Shown here in pieces: positions 55,495-64,000 of a DNA stretch of 64,000 nt. The notes below the pieces were generated by a model. That model was not told where the DNA came from. It saw nothing but the letters and a program-made list of their open reading frames with translations, and did not search any database. The stretch covers positions 20,336,001 through 20,400,000 of the forward strand of contig NC_091051.1 of NCBI RefSeq assembly GCF_963966145.1, in the 5' to 3' direction. A program made the translations under genes and the position numbers. This stretch comes from Tenebrio molitor (taxonomy: Eukaryota; Arthropoda; Insecta; Coleoptera; Tenebrionidae). The number at the start of each line of letters is the position of its first letter. The stretch's first letter is position 1.

Positions 55495-58400
55495 TTACTC
55501 TGAATCTGAAGTTTCTGATATTACAATACTGTTTGTCCGTCTGGTCAAATTTTGGGAGGTTTTCGATGAATCTGTTGTTGGAGTATCAATAGTTAAACTA
55601 AGATCCAATTCCTTCATCTGAATATTAAAAAAAAAATAGAACAAGAGATATCTAGTGCGTGTACGTCAAATGACGTCAGCAACTTACTTCCATGCTCGTT
55701 TCGACGATTGTGTGAAGAGTTGTTTCGTTCGGATTGGAATTTCTCCAGTTCATCCTTTCTAAAATAACCACACAATTTTTTCCATTACTATGTTTTCTTC
55801 GCTTTATTTGTTGTGGTTCCTTTCCCCTATTTTTTTCGTTGTCTGGTGCGACTTCTTCTGTAAATTATAAAGCAACCAAATTAAGTACTGCAAAAGTTTT
55901 CCAATGAAAATGCAAATAAAAATTATAATTTTATGTTGCAAATGAACTTTTTTTTATGCAATCTACACCTATACCACAGATTACTTATACCAGATCGGAC
56001 ACTCGAGAGAGATGTTAAGAAATTAATAAAGGATAGAATATTAACCAATTTAAAAGTCCCGTAGGCATGCGCAGCACTGCCGCTTGTCCCAAAATAATAT
56101 ACGAGTACATCGTGCATGTTCGGATCATGTGCTATGTGAAAATCCGTAGCGAGAAAAACCGTCGGCGTCTGACGACAATTTCGATCTGTCCTTGCTTTAT
56201 CGCAGTATTCGCACTTTTGTTTAGCATATCTGTAAGAAAATCTTCGACTAATGCAACAGAATTCGTCGTCGTCAAGTCGACGTGGATGTCCACGTGGAAG
56301 ATGATGCGAAAATACCTCACCCCTTCCGGCCCAAGTGGTGGAAAACACGGTGGTATGATAGTTGTTATGACCATAAATAATGGTCATCTCCCTGGCCTGG
56401 CAACATTTTTGTGTACGTGGCCACGGGGGTGAAATATTGGGAATGTATATAAGTTTAAAATGTTAAGGAGGGAGGACTTTCTCTCGCTATTGTCTAAGCA
56501 TATTTTGATTAAAAAATATGTTTAAACCTGTCTTTTAACACTCCGACGCGACGTTTCGAATAAACCTGTGGAATTAGACTTCAGGATTTTTTTTCCATTT
56601 TTTTTATTTTAAATCTGCGACCATTGTATCGCTGACATATTGTTCAATATGGCAACAGCAGCAGTAACCCATTTAAAGGGCCACGCTAGTGAAGGTCATT
56701 AACGGCGAATGCAATTCATCAAAGGTTCCGACAAGAGTGTCCGATCTGGTATAAGTAATCTGTGCCTATACTTCTTGATCAATACGTTATTTCTCACTAC
56801 CAAAATTGTCGATTTTTCATTGTTTTTTTTTTACCTGGCGACATTTAATAATCTTGACGAGTTAACTTCAGCTTTTTGCTACTACTGGAGGATTAGCAAA
56901 AGCAAATACATACACTCACCATCACGAAAAACGGGTCATTTGTAATTTTGGAAATCCTAAGTTTCCAATGAAATTATATCGAAAAATGATTCAATCTAAT
57001 TCTTTACAAGATTCTTTTACACTTTTGTAACCACAAAAATCATTTAAATAAAAAGCAACATTACATTTTTGCGTACATGAATAAAGACAATCTTCTATAG
57101 TTGCCGGGTGTTTTTCATTTGTTTATAACTTTGACATTTTGTATAATGTATTTATTGTAGTACCTACGTATTTAAAATATAATTAAAATAGCATTAAGGC
57201 AGGAAGTATGTACTAGCAATGGCAATAGCACTGATTGAAGATGGCAGAAATCAACATTATGTGATCCGTAGGTTAGGAATTTCACAACGTATTCTCCGTA
57301 AATGGTATAGGAGGTTCCAAGATAATAACACATAATATTACTGCAAAGACTGTTCGAAGGAGATTAGAAGCAGCTGGACTTGAGGTACGTCGACCAGCTG
57401 CAGGACCGAACTCCTCCGGCAGCATCGAGTAGATCAACTGGTATTTGCGAGACAACATCGCCACTGGGGAAATGAAAAATAAAGAAATGAACGTTTATTG
57501 TTCACTGCCAAATCCACTTTTTATCTGAGATCCCCACTTGGACGGAAGAGAGTGTGGTCACGTTCTGGGGAGCGATATGTTCCCTGCACTTTTAGTGATT
57601 TTAGAGTTTGTTATCAGGAACGGCAAATCATGACATGAGCTGGTATTTTTTCTATGAATGCACACACAAAGTTGTATAACATTTCTGGAGGAAGGTTTAA
57701 AAGCTCAAAGGTACATAGTGGAAATGCTTCAAGATTACGTATAATACTCGTACATTCATTTTTGTAATGACGAACTAACTGGAACTCTTTTTTTGTTAGA
57801 TTTTTTTACAAAATAAATAAAAATTAGACAGTTGGCAATAATTTGAATTGTCATATTATTGTCAGATTGTCACTAAACTTCGTCCAGCGAGAGATTGGGT
57901 GATTTTAAATTGTATTAAATTAACCCAACACTACAAAATGCACTAGAAAACATTAATTAGAGCATAATTTCAGGGCAAACATGTTACTGCTTGAAGGATA
58001 TATTTCAAATTTTACGTGCCCGAGGTATTCCTTTCTCTACGCAGAATTTAGTGATTTTTATGTCAACCAATCTCTCGCTGGACAAACTTTACCAAAATGT
58101 GAATTTCCAAAACGAAGTGTGTAGAGCATCAATAAGCAAGCAGACGAAGCAGCACATTTTAAAGGCTTTCAATGAAATAAAAGAAATTACCCATGGAGAT
58201 AATGGAAACGTAATGAAAAAGCACAAAATTGTATGTGGCGGATATTTTTTCGGTAAATTATAATCTAAAATAAAACTCCAAGTACAGATTTTAGTCCCAG
58301 AAGTATACAAAATTTTAAATGAAGGAGTTGATAATTTAAAATCACGAGTTGCGGGACGGGGCAATAACAAAAAGAAATTTTGGGGCAATGCTTTTCGGAA

Positions 58401-61400
58401 GGATTTGCAAACAAAAATTTGTAATTTTCAAAGGGCCAAAAAACATTTCAAAATTGATGAACCACTCTATACAAAATCATAAAATCAATTGGGTACAAGT
58501 ACTATCGCGGCCAAAATACTTTGGTCGTCACTTTTTGACACTTCAAATGTAAATCAAGTATTAATGTCAATATACATGACAATTTCAAATTATTCTTGTC
58601 AAAAATATGGCACCCTCAGTTTTTGATAAATATAGAATCGTCTTACTTGCTTCTGAAGGTTATCTAAACCGCGACCATGTTGATCTTTTGCTTTTGAACC
58701 CTGCCTCCGCAGCTGGGATTTACCCCACCCGTATGACACTGACGGATTAAAATAATTTTGACAACAGTAAAAAATAAGGTTAAACATCCTAAAGCTTGCT
58801 TTACAATTGAATATCATTTATGTCACATTGACGACCAAAGTATTTTGGCCGCGATAGTACTATGCCGGCCAAAAAATTGTGGCAGTCATTGTCTGTCAAT
58901 TCAAAAAAAAAATTGTAATCCGTACTTTATTGTCATCATGATTAGAGGTAAAGTCAAAACGAAACATGACATCACGTGGTTTGCGCAGAAGACGAATGTA
59001 GATCAGTTGAATTCAGCTTACGTATATGACAGTGGCTGAGTCAACAATTTTCTTTTGTTTACGCTATAGAGGGTTTTAGGGGAATGTTCTGAAGATGAAG
59101 ATAGTTTTTAGTGTTCTATTAGAGGTTCTACAACAAAAGTAGATGACCTCGGTGTAGAATTTCTTTCATCAAATGAAGAAAATTGAGTTTTGATTAAGTC
59201 ATGTTTCGTTTTGACTTTAGCTTTACCGCTTTGATTATGAACGTTATTTTTTGGGTGGTAAATTTCAAAACTCAAAATTATTTTGTCATTTCTACTACAC
59301 AGAACGTTTACCTCAGGTTATCTATGTACGATTGCTCTAATTTTGTTTATTCATGTCGGATTTTTGGAATATTTGAACTTCAAACAGTTTAAATTGATTG
59401 TCAAAATGACAAGAATCGAAAGTGGGGTTACGATTCCTAAAGGTTTGTTTACACTTTACTGAATGTCAAGAAAGTGACGGCCAAAATTTTGTGTACTATG
59501 GCGGCCAAAAAATTTCGTCCGTCATTTTTCCGTCATTTCAAAAAAATCGGTGTAGTCCATTCCTTATTGTCATTATGATTGATGTTTTTACTTGTCACTT
59601 TTGAAAGTCAAGCAAATGCCATCGGTATCAAATTTTAATAAAATTAAAATAGTAACTCTTGCACAAAGAGGAATGAATGTCCCAAGCTGAGATTTCGATG
59701 GACCTTCGTATACCTAAAAGTACAATTTCGTCCATTCTTCAGAAATGGAAGCAAAATGAAACTATTGAAAGACGCCAAGGCTCAGGGAGGCCTAGCACAT
59801 CTACTGCAGAAGAAGATAATATGCTTCTCAATAGATTACGCAATAGCCCTTTTATGACGGCTGTTGAAGCGGTAAATACAAGCAAATACAACGGAAAGGA
59901 GCGGTCGATTTTCGGCAAACATATGGACATGGATTTCAGTAGATAGCCCCGGGATAATGTTGCATCTAGAAGATCAGCTCAACAGTGATGTGTTTATGTT
60001 AGGATTCTTGAAGACGTGATGATGCCCTCAGTTTCAAGAATTTTTCCGAATTTTAACTTCATATTTCAACAAGACAATTGTTCAGTGCATACAGCACATA
60101 GGGTAGCAGAATGGTTCAGGAATAATAGCATAAACGTTCTTGATTGGCCGAGTCGCAGCCCTGATTTGAACCCTAAAGAAAACATGTAGGGACTTTTGGC
60201 TCGTAATTTGCAACAACGACAAGTGATTCGGAATAGGGCAGGACTTTTGACTGCGATTACTAATGCATGGCGATCATTACTTAGGAATTATCACACAGAT
60301 TTATGCCTCTCCATGTCGCGTTGTGTAAGGCGAGTTATTGATGCCAATGGAGCGATGACCAAGTATTGATTTTAAACTTCATTCATTTTATCTTTTGATT
60401 TAGCTAAGTACTTAAACAAAAATAAATGTTTCATTTCCATGTCTTTGCCTTAATGTTTTTCGTTTGATTTTTTTAAAACTACGGCATACTCGTATAATTT
60501 CCACGGTTCTCTGTTTGGTGCTTTAATCCAAAAATAGCCGCAAGTCTGCCTCTAGTGCCACTAGCGGTCGTGTGGTAATTGTGTAAGAGTAGAACTTGTC
60601 CTTTGTATTCACAAAATTTGAACTGATGGACTGAATGACAGATTGTCAAAATGACAATAACGATAAAAAAGCGAGGTTATTGGTGCTTAAGGGTAGTTTA
60701 CACTTCATGTCAGGGCCTTGAAAGTGACGGACGAAATTTTTTGGCCGCAATAGTACTATGGCGGACAATAAATTTAGGCCGGCAAATTTCTGACATTTCA
60801 AAAAAGTCAATGCAAGCGACCATTTATTGTCATTATGACTGATGTGTCAGTTTGTCAAATTGAAGGTTTTCAAGCTGTTTGGCGTTTCCTTCGCCTTTTT
60901 CATAACTTAAAGATCATGACGCACTAGCATAACTGATTTGTAATAGCACTTCTCTCTGGAGTACTTACGTTTCTTTTCGTAATTTTAATTTTGATTATCG
61001 CTGTCACAATGACAAGAATGACAAAAATCGAAAATGGGGTTAGTTGAACATAATGCCAGCTTCACATTTTGATGTCAACTTAATGACAGGCCGGCCTAAA
61101 TTTATTGTCCGCCATAGTACAGGCAACTTGAAAATGTATCTCACCATAGGTACACAACGTGAATGGTGTTTAGTTCCCTATTCACTTTTCAAAGAGAAGA
61201 AATTCTTTTTAATGCAGGATAATGCTTAACCACATGCTGCACGGACTGTTGACCAGTAGGTATTGATGTCAATATGACTCGGATAGAGAGCTTTTATAAA
61301 TAAACGTAAATGTTGACTTATAATTCATCGGGCCAAAGGCCCTCGGATTATAACCACGTCAACCTCAGGGAAAAATCCCGTTCATATCTCCCTTAATGCA

Positions 61401-64000
61401 TAAATATCTATTACCTCGCTAACATCGTTTTATCACTAAAAATAAAAATGATCCGTTTTTCCAGCCGGTGAGTGCATTTTTTGCTCAAGGTAAACAGTAG
61501 GTAAGATTTTATTGCAATCAAAGTAACTTACAGTTGGCTTAAAAAAAAACGGGAAATGAAATTTGACCTAATGTGAATTGGAAATTTAATTTGTCAATTT
61601 ATGTCAATTTGTGTCTGTTTGACAGTAGTATTTCTGACACATAAGTGCAGTTTTTTAACCTAAATTCTAAAAGGCCGCTTCAAACTATAAAAATTTAATA
61701 AAATTTGACAGAACTTTTTCTGACAGTTCCCGTTTTTTTTTTGGAGCCAACCGTACCAACGCAGATTTTTTTATTAATACGTAGCAGACCGTTCTAAAAA
61801 AAGATTCACTTTATCAACTAAATTTGAGTGAAATTCATATGATTACGAATGGTTTGAGGCAGATATTTCTCCTTCAAAAATGTTTCAGATTTTTTAAAAT
61901 CTCATGTTTTTAGTATCATAAAAATCATGAACGTTTAATACCAAAGAAGTTTTAAATATAGCTGTTGCAAAAGATAATACGGGGTGATTAAGGATTGTTT
62001 AAGTTGGTAGTACTGAATTTTATTTTTAAATGGTACAACTTCCGATTGTTGACGGTTTGAGTGACAGCCGCATCATTGACAAATAACATTTGACATTTCA
62101 AATTAATAGTGAATCTGTTAAGGAGCCTAAAAAGAAGAGTTAATTTATCTTTGGAGTGAATTGGGGGGGGGGGGGGGGCAGTTAGAAATTTTCCTTTAGT
62201 TAATTTTTAGATAATTGTTCTCTATTTGAAGTTTGATTTCTTTTTATCGTTAATTTTTACTCTTATAACCTTCCATTTTGCCGCTGTTATGTTACGTCAG
62301 ATATCTGTCAAATAAACCAACAAAACAGGTTGCAGTGTTGTAAATAGCCGAATACAAAATGTTCTTAACCGTATTGCCAACTCAAACAGTCTTTCTTGTT
62401 CACCCGTATAACAATTTAATTGAAATAATTTTAAAAATCGCGATTAAGAAAACTGCAGAATTTCAATTAAATAGTGAACATTTAAAATTAAAACAAAGTT
62501 ATGTTCTCTTTGTATATCTAAATGTTCTCGACATAATTTCGCTTAAACAAGTAAGAAACTTAAAAATATGGAGCATTAACTAAAAGATAACAAAAGGTAA
62601 TGCCTAATTAATGACCACTTGCAATGGATACAATAAATAACTAGCCTTATTAACGTTACTTTCACTTCAAAATTTTGAATTCACTTACGCAACACAGTGA
62701 CAGGAGGTTGTTCCGTCGCATTTGAATCTGCAATTGGACTATTTTCATTTTCGTCTCTTTGTTCTGTACTGCCAGTAGTAGTGTGGATCACTTGTCTTAA
62801 TTTAAAAATAAATTTCTCAACGTGTCTCCTCGGAGCTTTATCTTTCAAGTCCTGCAAAGTAATAAATACTACAATCACTAAAATGTGTTTTTTAAACGTT
62901 CGCACCTCTAATAACATCTCGGCACGATCTATCATTTCACTCGCAGACTCCGCATTTGTTCGTTTTAAGTCAAAATTACACATCAATTTTGTCAAAAGTG
63001 GTACGATACGATCGTTGGTGTTCTCCGATATCTTCATAGATATGTCCAGCACTAAAATCTTGAGATCATCCTAAAATCTCAAAATTAGTTTGTAAACAAT
63101 AAGTAACCTCAGGTGTTTTTCGTAAACATCTTACACACCGGTTCTAAACTGATATTCATATTCTCCGAGAAAAACATTAAAACGTTGTCGACGTCGATGT
63201 CGGCTAAAGGACTGGTTTTTGGAGCGTTCGCTATACTCGACAGGGTCGGTACGATAGTTTCTTTCATTACATCAATGGAATTTCGACATTGCAAGTACTG
63301 ATCGATCAACAGTCCCAAATAAACTTCCAAACGAATATCCTGTTTTTCTGTTTGAAAATTTAAAAAAATGTACAGCGTACAAACTACACCTTTTCCAATT
63401 GTATTTCAGATAATGTCAATTGTATTTCAGATTAGTAAATTGTATTTCAGAAATCGTCAATTGTATTTCAGATTAGTAAATTGTATTTCAGAAATCGTAA
63501 ATTGTATTTCAGATCGGTAAATTGTATTTCAGAAAACGTTATATGAAATTCAGAAAATATCATTTGTAAATCAGAAAGTATCATTTGCATTTCAGAACGC
63601 ATCATAATTGTATATTACCGAGGAGAACAATTCTGTCTTTTGCCAAATCTATGTACATAAAATTTGTTCCAAGTAAAGAAGTCTTCGTTCGACAACGCCA
63701 ATGCTTCTAACTTGTATGTAGAACCCGAAGATCAGTTGTTGCGTATGTTTTAATTTTATTATTATTTTCTGAAATACAAATGATATTTTCTAAAATACAA
63801 TTCACCTTTTCTGAAATTCATTTAATTTTTCTGAAATACAATTAGCACCTTCTGAAATACATTTTACATTTCTGAAATACAATTAACACATTCTGAAATA
63901 CATCTTACTAATCTGAACTACATTTGATATTTTCTGAAATTAATCTCTTACTTTCTGAACTACAATTGGAAAAGGTGTAGACACAATACTTACCAGTTAA
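55495..64000 (-). CDS. Cap-G: Condensin complex subunit 3 (Cap-G-like), C-terminal exons
   Basis: Minus strand, 5' part beyond the right edge. Exons from the edge: 64,000-63,994 (7 nt visible); 63,347-63,135; 63,051-62,906; 62,851-62,689; 55,857-55,688; 55,617-55,495 (stop TAA 55,497-55,495). All phases fit and all are GT-AG. The key block IVPTLSSIANAPKTSPLADI followed by DVDNV matches the conserved segment near the C-terminus of Cap-G HEAT-repeat proteins, and LKDKAPRRHVEKFIFKL suits the last HEAT region. The tail is polar and rich in Ser, Thr and Asn, ending SETSDSE. Condensin I/II compacts mitotic chromosomes. An alternative splice at 63,139/63,070 would also keep frame. The 3' end converges with the CNBD gene, 215 bp apart. 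Confidence 0.78.
55974..56764. mobile_element. Inverted-repeat element, about 790 bp
   Basis: CACAGATTACTTATACCAGA then TCGGACACTC at the left mirrors GAGTGTCCGATCTGGTATAA then GTAATCTGTG at the right. The interior is GC-richer (56,050-56,420), with open frames on both strands but no motif. A TATA-like TGTATATAAG lies at 56,444 and AATAAA at 56,559. The superfamily is unknown. Confidence 0.7.
56765..57203. other. No gene recognised
   Basis: AT-rich intron sequence. Confidence 0.5.
57204..57740 (+). pseudogene. Tc1-like transposase relic (N-terminal half)
   Basis: VLAMAIALIEDGRNQHYVIR and RLGISQRILRKWYRRFQ give the first helix-turn-helix; ITAKTVRRRLEAAGLEVRRP gives the second. Then come several stops and frameshifts with residual WYLRDNIATGEMKN and DGRESVVTFWGA. 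No catalytic acids survive intact. Confidence 0.75.
57752..58430 (+). repeat. Longer relative of the 41,089-41,479 element
   Basis: It shares the terminus TACATTCATTTTTGTAATGA and the piece [20 protein letters not shown] with the shorter copy. It also has about 230 bp (57,880-58,110) that the shorter copy lacks, and further coding-like sequence to about 58,430. The protein family is not recognised. The right terminus is not clear, because another element begins at 58,500. Confidence 0.6.
58500..58859. mobile_element. Chain element 1: MITE, 360 bp
   Basis: TACTATCGCGGCCAAAATAC followed by TTTGGTCGTCA at the left mirrors the right end TGACGACCAAAG / CCGCGATAGTA exactly. Its right TA (58,858-58,859) is also the left TA of element 2. 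Confidence 0.92.
58858..59495. mobile_element. Chain element 2: TA-flanked element with nested MITE
   Basis: The left end is TACTATGCCGGCCAAAAAAT. The right end, read inverted, is TACACAAAATTTTGGCCGTC, partly eroded at its tip. It matches 4,832-5,100 except for an inserted block at about 58,942-59,228. Its right TA (59,494-59,495) begins element 3. Confidence 0.8.
58942..59228. mobile_element. Nested MITE inside chain element 2
   Basis: AAAGTCAAAACGAAACATGA at the left mirrors TCATGTTTCGTTTTGACTTT at the right. The homologous copy at 4,832-5,100 lacks this block, which identifies the empty site. The exact target duplication is unclear. Confidence 0.85.
59494..60755 (+). mobile_element. Chain element 3: Tc1-like transposon, 1,262 bp
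   Basis: TACTATGGCGGCCAAAAAAT then TTCGTCCGTCA at the left mirrors the right end TGACGGACGAAA / GGCCGCAATAGTA with one mismatch. It carries a broken transposase. Its right TA (60,754-60,755) begins element 4. Confidence 0.88.
59677..60368 (+). pseudogene. Tc1-like transposase, deleted and interrupted
   Basis: The N-terminus SQAEISMDLRIPKSTISSIL then RRQGSGRPSTST is a Tc1 helix-turn-helix with GRPS hook. The part with the first catalytic Asp is missing at about 59,946. After frame changes the C-terminal half reads FQQDNCSVHTAHRVAEWF (second Asp) and WPSRSPDLNPKENM, followed by a stop TAG where Trp is expected. It is dead as a source but large enough to define the family. Confidence 0.85.
60754..61119. 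mobile_element. Chain element 4: MITE, 366 bp
   Basis: TACTATGGCGGACAATAAAT then TTAGGCCGGC at the left is mirrored exactly at the right (GCCGGCCTAAA / TTTATTGTCCGCCATAGTA). Confidence 0.92.
61190..61260 (+). pseudogene. Tc1-like transposase fragment
   Basis: KEKKFFLMQDNA, then a stop, then PHAARTVDQ: the second-Asp region (QDNAxPH) of a mariner/Tc1 transposase. It is too short to place further. Confidence 0.6.
61312..61363. repeat. Hairpin with GC-rich tip
   Basis: The arms are GTTGACTTATAATTCATC and GGATTATAACCACGTCAAC. The tip is CGGGCCAAAGGCCCTCG. Confidence 0.75.
61529..61755. mobile_element. MITE, 227 bp, relative of 52,853-53,042
   Basis: TACAGTTGGCTTAAAAAAAA with CGGGAA at the left mirrors TTCCCG, a T-run and GGAGCCAACCGTA at the right. 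Confidence 0.8.
61978..62408. mobile_element. MITE, 431 bp, long relative of 31,290-31,524
   Basis: TACGGGGTGATTAAGGATTG at the left mirrors CAGTCTTTCTTGTTCACCCG / TA at the right. It contains 16 consecutive G residues at 62,163-62,178. Confidence 0.8.
62409..62688. other. Residual Cap-G intron sequence
   Basis: AT-rich with no recognised element. It ends at the donor of the exon at 62,689. Confidence 0.5.
63384..63980. mobile_element. Element with arms made of roughly 20-bp tandem units
   Basis: Perfect 18-bp ends CTACACCTTTTCCAATTG and its reverse complement bound the element. The left arm (63,400-63,600) is about ten units of AATTGTATTTCAGA plus 5-7 variable bases. The right arm (63,755-63,970) is the inverted equivalent, TTTCTGAAATACAATT. 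The unique core (63,600-63,755) is about 155 bp and non-coding. Subterminal arrays of this sort are seen in some DNA transposons as transposase sites; the family is not recognised. Confidence 0.85.

Larger units (their letters stand above)
55858..62688 (-). other. 6.8-kb intron of Cap-G, mostly mobile elements
   Basis: It is bounded by GTAAGTG at 62,688 and TTTACAG at 55,858, with phase 1 on both sides: C plus AA gives Gln. It contains at least nine separate elements, listed individually. Other introns in this gene are about 49-84 bp without insertions, so almost all of this length is acquired DNA. Confidence 0.75.

Noticed and set aside
55923..56432. Overlapping frames of 80-154 codons on both strands
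   Set aside because: They lie inside an inverted-repeat element in a Cap-G intron, have no motifs, and overlap on opposite strands.
62681..63330. Two independent small genes on the minus strand
   Set aside because: They join through phase-consistent GT-AG introns to each other and to the exons at 55.5-55.9 kb, and together read as the C-terminus of a Cap-G-like protein.
63400..63600. Series of TTGTATTTCAG sites as real splice acceptors
   Set aside because: They are on the plus strand while the gene is on the minus strand, and they are part of the element's repeated unit.
63400..63970. CRISPR-like direct repeat array
   Set aside because: The units are contiguous 20-mers without spacers, the two arrays are inverted to each other, and the context is an insect intron.

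Overview
The window looks like a piece of a repeat-rich, AT-rich insect chromosome. A beetle is possible, but nothing here proves the order. The evidence is spliced genes with short 46-57 bp introns next to multi-kilobase ones, an insect-type PDGF/VEGF receptor (Pvr), and a crowd of insect-style transposable elements. No bacterial-type feature is present.

Layout. 1-33,900 is almost wholly mobile DNA: a nearly intact non-LTR retrotransposon (1-3,375), large imperfect palindromes (7.2-9.04 kb and 23.3-26.2 kb), many TA-flanked inverted-repeat elements, two fused minus-strand LINE remnants (15.3-18.8 kb), a hAT transposon with perfect 8-bp target duplications (19,602-22,675), and a decayed minus-strand LINE of the restriction-like-endonuclease type (27.0-30.5 kb), itself split by insertions. 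33,912-49,619 is a receptor tyrosine kinase gene of the PVR/VEGFR class. I could assemble it from a signal-peptide exon (33,912-33,972), a 9.6-kb intron and 19 further exons; all splice phases agree. Two neighbouring exons are alternative halves of Ig domain 2, and the reading frame forces them to be mutually exclusive.

Downstream are a small cyclic-nucleotide-binding-domain gene on the plus strand (54,631-55,279) and, converging on it, the C-terminal part of a condensin Cap-G-like gene on the minus strand (55,495 to beyond 64,000). Cap-G has a 6.8-kb intron packed with elements, including four laid end to end and sharing their TA target dinucleotides. Its last visible intron, 63,348-63,993, is almost entirely one inverted-repeat element whose arms are arrays of a roughly 20-bp unit.

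A recurrent theme is a class of imperfect hairpins, about 50-180 bp long, with unrelated arm sequences but a GC-rich tip of the kind CTCGG..CCTCG. At least ten occur across the window and I cannot name them. I see no rRNA, no authentic tRNA gene and no CRISPR array. The host genes have separate jobs (a growth-factor receptor, a possible cyclic-nucleotide sensor, a condensin subunit) and no functional link is implied.
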